From Azolla pinnata (taxonomy: Eukaryota > Streptophyta > Polypodiopsida > Salviniales > Salviniaceae), in assembly GCA_037176905.1 (NCBI GenBank), contig JBBBWG010012779.1, positions 1 through 64,000 of the forward strand: a DNA stretch of 64,000 nt, read 5' to 3'. This document shows positions 15,345-27,500 of this stretch, in pieces. How positions within the stretch are numbered: position 1 is the first letter of the stretch; every line of letters starts with the position of its first letter. The translations under genes were made by a program, and so were the position numbers. Below the pieces are notes generated by a model. The model worked only from the letters and a program-made list of their open reading frames with translations. It was not told the origin of the DNA and did not search any database.

Positions 15345-16250
15345 GAGAGGAGAGAGGAGAGAGAAAAGCTTCCTTCACTTTCCTCTTTCTTCTTCGTCTT
15401 CTTCGTCTTCTTCTTCGTCGTCGTCTTCTTCTTCTTCTTCTTCTTCCTTCGTCTTCTTCCTCTGCATCTCCATCGCTCACTCCCAAGCAGAGCAGCGCAG
15501 AGCAGAGCAGAGCAGAAGCTCATCTCCATTCGTAAGGTCCAAAAGCGCTCTCGTCTTCTTCTTCCCCGACCCCTCCCCTTTTTTCCTCTGCTCGTTTTTC
15601 TCTGTGCGCAATCTCTGCTTTCTCCATCGCCATCGCCATCGCCATCGCCATCGCCATCGCCATCGCCATTTCCATCTCTTCCTTCCATTTTCGTGGGCGC
15701 TTATGCCTTCCTCTTCTTCGTCCTCCTTCTGATCCCTGCCCTGCTTCTGACCTCTGCCTTCCAGCGATCCATCTTCCTCCCCCAACCCCCTCAGCCCCAA
15801 TCCATCGACCGACCGACCGATCGATCGATCGATCATGACTATTTCCCCCATCTCCCCGTCTCCCCGTCTCCTGCTTCCTCGCCTCTCTCTCCATCTCCGC
15901 CTCTGATCAGCTCCCTCGAACCTCTCCGCCTCTCCGCCCCCCCTTCATCTTCACCTCTTCCTCCTCCCGTGCTCCTCCTCCTCCTCCTCTTCTTGCTTCG
16001 TCCCCATCTCCATCCTCCCTTCTTCTTCCTCTTCTCCCTCCTTCTGCCCCATCTTCTTCAATGGCGCTCTGTCTCGAAATCCCGATTGGCTTCAAGATGG
16101 CGAAGCAAGTGATGCATCTGCAAGCGTTTCCGCACCATGGACGCCTCTGACACGCTCTTCTCATGTGAATTCTAGTCCTCCCCTCCCTCCCTCCCTCTCG
16201 CCCTGTCTCTGCCCTTGCTTGCTCTCTGTGCTTCCTTTGCTTCTCTCCCA
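15345..16250 (+). promoter_or_regulatory. Long CT-rich leader/promoter region of the HD-Zip gene
   Basis: Strongly pyrimidine-biased plus strand with TTC/CTC runs, a (CATCGC)n hexamer array at about 15623-15670 and a GATC run at 15817-15836. Long CT-rich stretches before start codons are typical of plant 5' leaders. Several ATGs open short frames, so the leader is probably inhibitory to translation if fully transcribed. The transcription start cannot be fixed from sequence. Confidence 0.5.
16061..16150 (+). CDS. Candidate upstream ORF (29 codons) before the HD-Zip gene
   Basis: An ATG at 16061 opens a 29-residue frame ending in TGA at 16148-16150, about 600 bp before the main start codon. 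Unlike its surroundings it is not low complexity: it begins MALCLEIPIGFKMAKQ and ends FPHHGRL. Position +4 is G. At least one HD-Zip I gene, Arabidopsis ATHB1, is known to be controlled by a conserved-peptide uORF. Whether this peptide is related is untested; it could be chance. Confidence 0.35.
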   Translation: MALCLEIPIGFKMAKQVMHLQAFPHHGRL

Positions 16251-16262
16251 CGGTCACGCAGC

Positions 16263-16465
16263 CAGAACCCTAGAATCCCAAAACCATAGATAAAGCCCTA
16301 ACCTTTGCATCGCCAAAACCCTAGTCACCGAATCTGGAACCCTAATCTTTAGCCCTGAAACCGAAATCCTTCATCCAAAACCCTAATCCGTAGCCTGAAT
16401 CCCTGATCCTTTACCCCTAAAACCCAAATCCCTAGCTCTAAAGCCCTTATCCTTAGTACCCTGAG
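16263..16465. repeat. Degenerate CCCTAA/AAACCCTA-type repeats in the HD-Zip leader
   Basis: Around a dozen short motifs such as AACCCTAG, AAGCCCTAACC, AAACCCTAG and AACCCTAATC recur about every 15-25 bp. It resembles a decayed telomere-type array in the CCCTAAA orientation, about 290-490 bp before the start codon. Confidence 0.6.
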
Positions 16466-16651
16466 AAACCTAGGAACATATGTGGTGCTCGGCTGTGTGG
16501 TGAATCTACTTCGACTGATGGTGATCTGTATCTGTAGCTAAAAGACTATATATAAGTTTGGAATTTGCAAAGAGAGTGAAAAAAAGGGGGAGGGGATGGC
16601 AAATTGTGTGTAAATTTCTTCTGTTTTGTTGCTTCTTTTTGCATCATCTGT

Positions 16652-16667
16652 GATATATCTATATCTA

Positions 16668-16702
<35 letters not shown>

Positions 16703-16738
16703 ATATATATATACATATTTACATATCTATATATATAA
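16652..16738. repeat. (CTAT)n/(TA)n microsatellite next to the HD-Zip start codon
   Basis: CTAT tetramers pass into TA repeats and end 13 bp before the ATG. Confidence 0.85.
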
Positions 16739-16750
16739 GCCCGAGAAACC

Positions 16751-19330
16751 ATGTCCTGGAGTGATGGTATGGGATCCTTGAAGATTCTCCGAGAAGATTC
16801 GGGATCCGATTCCAAGGTGAATAATGATGCCGCTAGCCTTGCGATTCCTCGCCAGATCTCTCCGAAGATTCCTTCCGCCATCCCTCAAGGTATTTATTTC
16901 TCCTTCACTTGGCTATGGATTCCCTTCTCTGAAGAATACCCTTTCTTCCTTCCATTCATGTAGTCGAGTGCGCTCTATCGTCAACTAGGAATTGTAATTT
17001 TCTGATTAATGGCCACTGATCTCTTCTTGCAAGCCGCTCCTAGAGATGAATCGGCGCTTTCGCGTGCCTGTTGCAGTAGATTGATTCTTTTGTTTGTTTT
17101 CGGCTAATTTGGTACTGTTATTTGAGGCAAATTTCATTCTATCATGTTATTAGGACCAAATTTACCAGCCGATTGTGCGCTTGGGACCAATTTGCTCTTC
17201 AAAGTGTATAATTGGGACTATTGTGCGATCGTATGTGTTGATAGGTCTAATTTTGCTCATTGTCGAGATCAATTGGCTGTTTTACTATGTATTTAGGACC
17301 AAATTCCACTTTGAGAGTATCATTTAAGACTAATTTTGCTCGTTGTTGAGACGAATTTGCCCTTCAAAGTGTGTAGCTGGGGTTTATTTGCATCCCTTGT
17401 ATGTCATTAGGGCCAAAATTTCTTCTGGATTGTGCTGTTAAATCTAACACTTTTAAGAATATAACAAGGAATAATTTGAGCTTTGGGCATGTCATCATGA
17501 ATAATTTAGCTGTTGGGTGCATCACTCTAGCTGATTACTCTTCAAAGCGTGCGATTAGGACCAATTTGCAGTTTTGGGTGTCGTTATAATTATGTTGTTG
17601 AGGCTAATTTGTTCTTCAAGGTCAATACTTTGGACGAATTTGCGTCTAGGCGTGCCATTAAGATGAAGTTGCTCCTTGGATGTGTTGCTGGCACTAATTT
17701 TCTCTTCAAAATGTGTAATTAAATATCATTTGCGTTTGTGTGCATCCTTAAAATTGGTTTGATGCATTGTGAAGACTAATTTGATCATCAAAGTGTGCAA
17801 TCAGGGCTAATTTGCATTCAAGGGTGAACCTTTTTGTACGCTTTCTTTATGGTTTAAACCTCATCAGTAATGTTTATCGCGTCTCAGTGTTTCTTGTTTG
17901 GGCTTGGTTAGGATTCCATCTTCAGGTTTATGTTGTCGAATTATTTTTCATTTGTGTCAGCATGAGCAAATATATGTCTGTACATCTGAGCGTATATACA
18001 TATGACTGTATATATGTTCATTCTTATGCTTTCCATGAATAGGTATGTATGCACATCTTGTTTTCATATTGCTTTCGGAATCCGCGTATGAGCTGATATC
18101 GTTTGAAGCATATAGAATCCTGTATAAAGCTTGTTTCTTCAGATGTCGTAGGTAGAGGAAGCAAGAAGCGTGCACATCAGTGCATCGGTAGGGATGAAGC
18201 AGAGGAGGACGATGGCGCCGATGATCTGGGGGCCGATAAGAAGAGGAGGCTCACGGTGGAGCAAGTCAAGTTCTTAGAGATGAGCTTCAATATGGATCTG
18301 AAGCTCGAGCCCGAGAGGAAGGCTCTGATTGCCAAGCAGTTGGGGATCCGACCTCGACAGGTTGCTATCTGGTTCCAAAACCGCCGCGCCCGATGGAAGA
18401 ACAAGCAACTGGAGCAGGAGTATGACACTTTGAAGGCCAAGTACGAAGCCGAGATGAAGGAGAAGGAGAACCGCATGAAGGAACATGAAGCGGCTATGGA
18501 GGAGAACAAGAAGCTGCAAGCGGAGGTAATTCCTCAGCTGTTTCATTAGCTAACTTCGAATAAGCATAATCCGAAGCCGTATATAGATACATACGGGAAA
18601 TCGTTGGAACTCCCTTCTTTGGTATTTTATGTAAATATCGCACAGTATTTTGTCGGATATCTAGGGGGTATATCCACCAGCATGTTTCTCGGTTCATGAG
18701 GTATTTTGTTGATTCACCGAAATACCTGCTCAAGTAGTTACATGAAGGCCCGTTCGCAGTTCACCGGATTGACTCTGGCTTTGTGTGGGGTAGCAACGGT
18801 AGCACTTCTGGTTTTAATCGGGTATTTACTAAAAAAACTCTCTAGTTTCGTGGCGGTTATCTACTGAAATACCTCTTTTGTTAGGTGGGTATCGACTGAT
18901 ATCTACTAAAACACCTCTTATCTTGTGGTAGTTATCTACTGAAATACGTCTAGGTTATGCGGGCATCTACTAAAGCACCTCGACCTTTATGTGGGTATCT
19001 GCTAAAGCATTGGATATCTAACATAACACCTCTGGCCTATTGGGTATTTACTAGAATATCCCCTGCTTATTGTGTATCTAGTGCAACCGCCTTTGGTTTG
19101 TTAGTTATCCACTGGAATGCCAGTAGTTTTTTTTTTGGGTGTAACTGATCCAGAGCCAAATGTATGAACCGGGGAAAAATACTCAGTACCTTCCCTAGCT
19201 CGTTGGCTATACATACCTGTCAAAAAATCTTCAATAGTTATGCATACTATGATGAGAACACACATGATGTTGTGAAATATAAACCCGGTCTGAGCCATAA
19301 CTAGGGGAACAGAAAGGATAAGTATTGTGA

Positions 19331-19365
<35 letters not shown>

Positions 19366-20590
19366 TATGGTTCGAACAGCCCTTTGTAAGGTTTATCACG
19401 ATTGTTGTTATGAGTATTGCTAAGGGCCATAGCAACATGGCCGATGAGTCGGGAAGCGGAAGTATGGCGCATCAGCGCTGGTACAATGGGGTCATTTATT
19501 TATGACTGTCGTTATTGTTGGTCGTGGTGATGGTTATCGTTTGACGCTCTGCCGAGGGCCATGGCTATGTATAGATTGAGGCCCGGACTGAGGACGGATT
19601 AGCTGACGATAACACGATGCTAGATACGATCGGCTCTGTTTCATCCATATGAAAAACCCCACAAAAAGGGAGCCGTGTTATCGTCATCATGGAAACGGAA
19701 TCATGGGCGAAGGTGAACGACGGTTGCGAGCAGCACTCGACGAGAGGCATATGATCATTCATGTTGTTGTTGCTGTTGTTGTTGTTGCTGTTGCTGTTGT
19801 TGTTTGTTGTTGTTATTGTTTGTTGTTGTTGTTGTTATTGTTTGTTGTTGTTGTTGTTGTTGTTTGTTGTTTGTTGATGATGATGATGTGTTGTGATGGT
19901 GGAAATGCGGGGAAGGTGGCGAAACTGAAGGGGCAGCTGCAAGGGCTGAAGAAGAAGGGATCGGCATCAAAGAAGGGATCGGATTCAGGCAAGAAGAAGA
20001 TGGAGATGGTGGAGCCGAGAGACGACGACGACGACGATGATGATGATGATGATGATGAAGAAGACGAGGAGGAGGAGGAAGAAGACAGGTTGGGCAAGGA
20101 GGAGGAGGAATCGAGCGGGAAGTCGGAGGTGGCATCTCCAGCCAAGTCATCGGATGGGCTCAGCGAGATGCAGGACTCGGGGCAGAGCTCGGCGGTTATG
20201 GCGGTTATGGCGCCTGCCTACTACTACTACCCGGTCATGGACGAGGACGATGCTGGTGGTGGTGGTGGTGGTGGTGGTGGTGGTGGCTATGGTGCTGCAG
20301 AAGATGGTGGCTATGGTGCTGAAGCTTTTCCTCCTGATTACCACCATCACCACCATCACCACCACCACCACCACCCACTCCTTCTCCCCTCTTCCACCTC
20401 CACCATCACCACTTCTTCCACCACCACCACCATCACCACCACCACCACCTCTTCCACCATGGATGATGCATTTGGGAGCTTGGTCCAGCAGCTTTTCGCC
20501 GGCGGCATCGACCCCGACGAGTCCTATCGCGTCTCCTTCAGCAGCTACGACGAGGACCACTTCCATGGCTTGCCATGGGGCAGCTGCTGA
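16751..20590 (+). CDS. HD-Zip class I homeobox-leucine zipper transcription factor
   Basis: HD-Zip I proteins bind pseudopalindromic CAATNATTG sites as dimers and act in stress and developmental responses. Three exons are seen: 16751-16889, 18143-18525 and 19916-20590 (phases 1 and 0), giving 398 residues. The homeodomain is about residues 79-134, starting [14 protein letters not shown] and ending with recognition helix [15 protein letters not shown]. The zipper follows at once (136 to about 185) and crosses the exon 2/3 junction ([13 protein letters not shown]). Its heptad positions are partly Met, and it looks about one heptad longer than typical plant zippers. The C-terminus has acidic, polyglycine and polyhistidine runs written by GAT, GGT and CAC/CAT repeats, then [15 protein letters not shown] and a final LPW-containing tail. 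The acceptor at 19914-19915 has a poor pyrimidine tract, so exon 3 start is the least certain junction. Confidence 0.88.
17095..17830. repeat. Degenerate minisatellite in HD-Zip intron 1
   Basis: Diverged units containing GGACCAATTTGC, TCTTCAAAGTGTG and TAATT(A/G)GGAC recur many times, with spacing near 45-60 bp, across most of the intron (for example near 17190-17215, 17295, 17355-17380, 17545-17575, 17780-17815). No coding potential. Confidence 0.7.
18690..19125. repeat. Degenerate minisatellite in HD-Zip intron 2
   Basis: Units of about 40 bp built on GTATCTACTAAAACACCTCT with variable linkers repeat roughly ten times. It is unrelated in sequence to the intron 1 repeat. Confidence 0.7.
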
Positions 20591-23084
20591 AAGGGTGGAA
20601 GCGATGGTATCGTTCGGAGAGTTCGAGTCGAGCAGAGCTTACCCTTCGCGTACTTCCTGTCTTGTTAATCTAGTCTTTGGAATTTCTCGGATGCTAAGAT
20701 TTAACCTGTCGATCGAATCTCGGCAAGGCATCTATCTATCTATCTATCTATCTATCTACCTATAATCTACCTATGTATCTCTCTCTCTCTCTCTCTCTCT
20801 GTCTATCTGTTTGCCTCTGTCTTGTCTTGTCTATCTAGGAGTACCTCTATTTCTAGGGAAAACACCATATCTTTCTCTGTATAAGCAAGGTTTACAAGGC
20901 ATTTACTTGCAAAAGCAGAAGATTTTAAATGCCCCTGATCCTGTTTTCCATCCATCTCTAGTGTGTGGGGGGGGGGGGGGGAGAGGATCTGGGCGCATGC
21001 GTCGGGAATAAGTCCCCGCACTCGAGGGGCAATTTATCAATCTCAACTGTTGGAAGAAAAGGAGAAGGGAAGAAAGCAGGGAGAGAGCATTGGAGAGGGT
21101 GGATTGCTCTCACCAAAATCCATCATCCCATCAATCCTCCTCATTTGTCCATATGGGGGTCAGTATGCAATTTGGGGGAAGAGCTCCTCTGTTTTTCCTG
21201 TTTTCCTGTTTTCTGTTTTTCCTTTCCTCTTTTGCAAGGCTGTATGTAATTTGAAGAAGCACAGAGTGTATCATGTGATGATGATGATGGTATCGGCGTT
21301 TGCCCGGTGAAATGCAGCTTGCCTTTGCATTGTCTTGTCTTGTCTTTATCTGTCTTTCTCTCTGTTGAATGCATTCCCATATCTCCATCCATCCAGTGTC
21401 TGGTATGTGTCTTGATCCATCTCTACTGTATCCTGGTGGTTGTGTGATCGGATCGGATCGGATCGCTCCCCGCCATGGGAAAAAAGCTTGGCTTTGCTCA
21501 AAAGCCAGAGATTCCTCTCAAATTCTTTGAGAGATAATAGATAGATAGAGAGATAGATAGATAGCATTTTTGCATTTGGTTCCTCTTGATTCCACCATCT
21601 CTTGTGGCATATTGCCCAGGTTCTGCAGCAAGTGGCGGACCGAACCCTGCTTTTCTCCTTCCTTTCCTCTGTTTTTACTCGCATGGATGCTGCGTTTTTT
21701 TGCGCTCTCTTGATCGATCGATCGATTGATGGGATCCCCTTTCTTCTTGCAGTGCCTTTTGGAAAGAGCCTTTTGCAGGGTAAAAATCGTCGAAGCTGGT
21801 CACCGTACTACCGTCGTGTGCTGTGTGTGTGTGCTGCAGGAGGATCCAAAGAGCTCTTTGCTCTCTCCAAAGTTCAGAAGAACAAAAAAGGAAAGAAGAG
21901 AAGAAGAAGAAGAAGAAGAAGAAGAAGAAGAAGAAGGAAAAGCTTCAGAAGATGCGCCTGTGATATGGTTCCATAGAGACATTGCGCCTGCGAACAATAT
22001 GTCAGGATGATGATAGTGATTTGATTTGTGATCGTCGATCGTACTCTTGTAGATGAGTGGAGCTTGTAGCTCGGCACCTGCCGACGGTTGATGCTTGATG
22101 AGAAAGTCATGCCTTTCATACCATAATCTCATTTGATCCTCAGGTGATTATAGGACCCCGTAGCGTAGGTCTAAATTAAAATGGCATCGTTAAGTGCACG
22201 AACCAAACCATCTCGGTAGGTATCATAGCTCTTTCTCCCACTCTCTCTTTGTTACGAATACACACATGACCATTGCACCATCATTAACCATTATGTTATC
22301 TGATGCTAGCATAATATTAGAAGAGTTGGTAGCTTCTACAGTTGTTATTATTGGACTATTGCCTTTTCATTCAAATTTCAGCTCCTAGACAATGGTAAGC
22401 TAGAAGAGAATAATAAGAAAACAAGACGAGAGAGAGAGAGACAGAGATTGGGTTGATATTCTCGATGACCATTTAAATATAACGTGTTTTTATGGAGAGT
22501 GTTGGTTGGTTGATTGTCACGGGCTGATTGATGCCTTTATTAATAGGAGAATTGTGCGTTTTTTTTTTGTCCAGTGGAAGTGGAGCATAGTTGACATTGT
22601 TTCATCTCATATCCAATGCTAAAGATATATGACAGTTTATGAATGCAATTTTGATGTAACTTATCACTTTTTAAGTGGGTATTTGCACTTTTGGGTTGGG
22701 ACGGATTAACACTACAATATCATTTTATTCTAAATTGCTTACGATATTGGGGATTATGCTTTATATAGCAAATGCGTAATGCATTTGTATTTGATCCCCA
22801 TCAAAGGGTGTGCGAAAGTATATGGTAAAGTTAAAAGGAGTTCTTTTATGACAAATTACTTTGTTTGAGAGATCAAGACAATTGACACATGAGGAGAGAA
22901 CTATTTTGTGTCGCTTGGTTTGTCAACATATATGGTTTTTGAGTTATGTTGACGATTACAGTTGTTAAAATTAGTCTTTAGCACGAAGCATTGATTCATA
23001 CACTAGCTTTGCCGATCACATGCCCACTATCAAGTGTCTGTGATTCAGAACTTTGTGATCTCTTTTCCTAAACTGTTAACGGTA
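20591..23084. other. HD-Zip 3' flank and intergenic sequence
   Basis: Contains CTAT/CT microsatellites (about 20730-20800), a G-run (20967-20980), GATA repeats (21537-21564) and an AGA run (21896-21935). The first part is presumably the HD-Zip 3' UTR. No further gene was recognised up to the minisatellite at 23085. Confidence 0.5.
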
Positions 23085-23460
23085 TTATTTGCGTAAACAG
23101 AACAAAAGGGCGGAATCAGAGAAGCTAAAGTAAAAGCAAAAATTTGCAGAAAACACAAGATAAAAATGAAGGGCATTTTGGTAGATAGAAGAAAAGGGCA
23201 AAATCAAAGAAGCCAAAAATTGCAAAACAATGCAAACAATTGCACAAATTTGCAAAAACATTTGCAAAACAATGCAAACAATTGCACAGATTTGCAAAAA
23301 AGAATTTGCAAAACAATGCAAACAATTGCACAAATTTGCAAAAAATGCAAGATGAAAATGAAGGGGCATTTTTGGTAAATAGAACAAAAGGGCAGAATTA
23401 GGGAAGGAAAAAAAGGGCAAAAAATTGCAGAGAGTTGCAAAACAAAAGACACACAAAAAA
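23085..23460. repeat. TTGCAAA-rich minisatellite in front of the peptidyl-tRNA hydrolase gene
   Basis: Three near-identical units of about 43-49 bp carry AATGCAAACAATTGCAC and TTTGCAAAA between 23216 and 23348. They are framed by two copies of a longer flank containing AAAATGAAGG, GGCATTTT, GGTA and ATAGAA (near 23162 and 23355). It ends about 75 bp before the start codon, so it occupies the promoter position. Confidence 0.85.
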
Positions 23461-23535
23461 AGATAAAAATGAAGCAATTTTTGAAGAAGAAGAAGAAGAA
23501 GAAGAAGAAGAGGAAGAGGAAGAGAGAAGAGGAAG

Positions 23536-24336
23536 ATGTTCAATTTGAGCTTCAACAGTCTGAGCTTGAGCTTCCCAACACAGAGCTACCATGCCCGAGC
23601 CATGACCACCCCATCGTCTTCTTCTCCTCCCTCGTCTCCATCATCTCTTGCCTCTCCTTTGGTTGCAGAGTCCTCTGCTCCTGTCGTCAAGAGGTATCCA
23701 TGGCTCATCGTCGGCATCGGTAACCCTGGGAATAAGTTCTTAAAGACTCGCCATAATGTGAGTGAAAACCGCCCTCTTCTCTGGTTTTGGATCTACGTGT
23801 ATGCGTGTCAATGCCACGGTGATTCTAGCGCCAATGATGATGATGATGATGATGTTGTTGTTGTTGTTGTTGTTGATGGCGATGGTAGTTTCTTACCTTT
23901 TCTGAACTCGAGATATGTGTGTTTGGAGATGAAGGAAGAAAGATCATGGTGATGTTATAGTGTTGATGTTGGTATTGATGATGTGCATGTTCGTGTTGAT
24001 GTTGTTAATGATGTTGTTGCTATTGATGACGATGATGCTGACAACAATGACGACGATTATGATGATGATGATGCTGACAACAATGACGACAATTAGGGTG
24101 AGGATGAGGATGAGGATGAGGATGAGGATGAGGATGGCTATGGCTATGGCTATGGCTATGGTGATGGCTATTGCTATGGCTATGACTATGGCTATGGCTA
24201 TGACTATGACTCTGACTATGACTGTGATGATGACGATGATGATGGCGATGACGATGTGATGGTGATGACGATGATGATGGTGATGACGATGATGATGGCG
24301 ATGACGATGACAATGACAATGACAATGACAATGACA

Positions 24337-24378
<42 letters not shown>

Positions 24379-24429
24379 GTGAAGATGACTATGACTATGA
24401 CTACGACTATGCTGATGACGATGACAATG

Positions 24430-24462
<33 letters not shown>

Positions 24463-24496
24463 ATGTTGATGATGTTGATGATGATGATGATATTGT

Positions 24497-24552
<56 letters not shown>

Positions 24553-27500
24553 TTTTGATGTTGATGTTGCTGTGATGCTCATATTGATGTCAATGATAAT
24601 GTCGTTGGTGGTGGCTATGACCATGATAATATCGTTACATTCTTGCTGTACCTTAACTTCATTTCATGGTTATGAAGATAAGTTTCTTCTCATTTTTTTA
24701 ACTACACACAGGTAGGGTTTGAAATGATTGATGCAATTGCAGAAGTGGAAGGTATAAAGATGAACACAATTCAGCAAAAGGCATTGACAGGGAAAGGTAA
24801 GTTTCATATACACAGATTCAAAAAACATGAAAGAAAATAAGAAAGGAAAAGAGGCAGGAGAACGAAATGCTTAAGATTTAAAAGATGGCATTCAAGTGCT
24901 ACTAGGAGGAAGGCTTAAGATTCAAAAGGAAAAGAAAAGACATCAAAGAAGAAAACGAGAAGAATCCACATTCATTGATGTGCTATATATGTATGCAGGG
25001 GAGATTGGAGGTTCACAAGTGCTTTTGGCAAAGCCCCAGACATATGTGAACTTGGTTGGAGAATCGGTATGCGAAAATGCTTGTTTTCTCCTTTTTATCT
25101 TGATTGCTTTTCATTGAGAGAGCTTTCATCACACCAGTAAAATTTGGATCCTCTTGATGAGCTTTGACAAAGTGCACATAGCAGGGTTAAAACCCTAAAT
25201 ATACATGAACCTCTTCTACAGATTTATCTTTGCAAGGGGTAACTTATGATGCACTAAGATCCTTGGACAGAGATTTCATTACCAAAATAAGTTTCCCAGA
25301 CCAAGACTTCAAAGCAGCTAGGGAGGTGGATCAAATGCACAAATATTTCTCTGGAACGTTTTAATATAGGTATGGGAAAATAGGTATGCAATACAGAAAA
25401 GTGTAGCAAGAATAAAGGCAGGGATAATCTTTCAGAAAAAATCACAGTTTAGTTTGTTTCATGGATCAAATATTCTATATGTTTCATTGCTTTAAAATCG
25501 GGCAATATAAAACTCCTCAAAAACTTGGGAAAATACCAATAAATTGTCTCCTGGCCAGTCCCAGAGCTATGGATGAAATTATTTGTTCAGGACACAGGCA
25601 AATCTGATCCATGGAATGATTTCATATCTCCTGAATGGAATTTCTGATGCTTCTTGATTTAATCAGATCTTTGGAATAATTGCATGTAAAGCCTCTTTCT
25701 CTCCAGCAATGTTTATGAATTCGGTAAGGGACATTTTTAATATTCTAAATGGTACTTGCAGGTTGGACCACTTGCAGCATACTATCGTATACCAGTTCAA
25801 CAAATTCTAGTGGTACTTCCCTCACGATACAGATAATATATCTTTTTCATTTTTTTTGGACAGTGCGTTCTATCATATACCTATTCACCAAATTCTAATG
25901 GTATCTAGCGGTTTATGCTTGTGTATCATTGATGGTAAATGTTTCAGCTGGGAAAGTAAGTACCTCACACTTAATTGAACTATAGGATGGGAACAGAATA
26001 AAATGAGCAATTTCTGAATGTGCCTGAATTATTTCCCCATTATCGAGCAATGTTTGGAAGGGATTGTGCCATGGAAAATTTGAAAACATTTAGCAAACAG
26101 GGTCAAGGCCTGAATTCATTCCTTTTGTGCTATCCTCATGGTCATTATTTAGTTTCTTTCATTTGTTTGCAAACAGATTTTTGATGATATGGACTTGGAA
26201 TTTGGTCTCATGCGCTTATTGCCAAAAGGAGGACATGGAGCGCACAATGGGTGAAAATCCCAACCTTTTTTTAAATTTTATAATGTTTTTCTGTCAGTGT
26301 ATGGCATGTTGACCATCTAACATAGCATATTGACTGTAAAATATTTTAGAATACTGACTGAAGAAAATAATTTGGTTCATTAACTATCTTAAATAGTCAT
26401 ACACCAGAATTTAGCATATTGAATGTGAATAGCCATACTGATCATACTTGTGCTTTTTGACCGAAAATAGGTATGTGTACAATTGAATGTGAAAACTTGT
26501 CATGAGCATAATTTAGCTAATCAAACATCTGACTTATACATCATCAACCATCTAAGATAGCTTTGTATTTGATCATCCGAATCTGTGTACATGGTGCTGT
26601 CAGTGTATGAACTCTTGGAGTTGTATGATTAACCAGGAATGCTATAGTTTTATATTTGTTTCAACATTCAGAAAGGAACACTATGCCATAAATTATTCTC
26701 TATGTCTATTTTTATGCGTGTCTTTTTATTTATTATGAGTTAAAAATGTTGTGGTCTTGTAGGTTAAAGAGTATAATCGAACATCTCAAAGGATGTAGAA
26801 GCTTTCCACGGCTTAGAATTGGTATGCCTTCACTCATCTCCATTTACTTATTTATTTTTTGTTTGTATAAAAATGATTTGAAATGTTGTTCACAACCATA
26901 AATTAACTCAAATGATATTTTGTTGATGTGTCGTTTGGGCAACTTTATGGTATGATCAGCAGCAAATCCATGAAACATTTGTTGAATGCATCAAATTAGA
27001 ACCCAGATTGTGAAGTTTGTTTTGCAACTCCGATCTTTAGGAGGTAAAAATTAACTCAGAGGTCCATGAACTTTTAGGCCTTATGTTTCCGGGGTTGAAG
27101 AGTTTAGAAAGGGATATTTACTTATGCCTGTACAAAAATTCTAAGCAACTAACATTGAGTCACCACTATAGCGTAAAAGAGTCTCAAGGGACTCAGAAAA
27201 GGGAACAAAAACCTTGAGACAACAGACAAAAACAACCAGTCGAATGTATGCATATTTATATAACTATAAATGGCTGTGAATTTTCTTTGTTGATGAGTAA
27301 AGGATGACATTCTTAAATATGGAATTTCAGGTATTGGTGCACCGCCTGGCACTATGGATCCAGCCGCGTTTGTCCTCCAAGAGTTCGATACTTCTGAGAG
27401 ACAAGAGGTAGAAGAAAAGCTCACAACAAATCGCTCATGTTAAATGGAATTTTAGAGAAGCAATTTCAAGCTCCTTTCTCTAATCAATAACGTTCTTTAC

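Noticed and set aside
15266-15688. 140-codon frame with Leu-Gly repeats
   Set aside because: Direct translation of the CCCTAA array and TTC/CATCGC repeats.
20037-20765. 242-codon frame overlapping HD-Zip exon 3
   Set aside because: Alternative-frame shadow; the homeobox gene's frame carries the zipper continuation and a consistent stop.
23944-24624. 226-codon His-rich frame (minus) and Met-rich frames (plus)
   Set aside because: Translation of the GAT/GAC microsatellite inside PTH intron 1.
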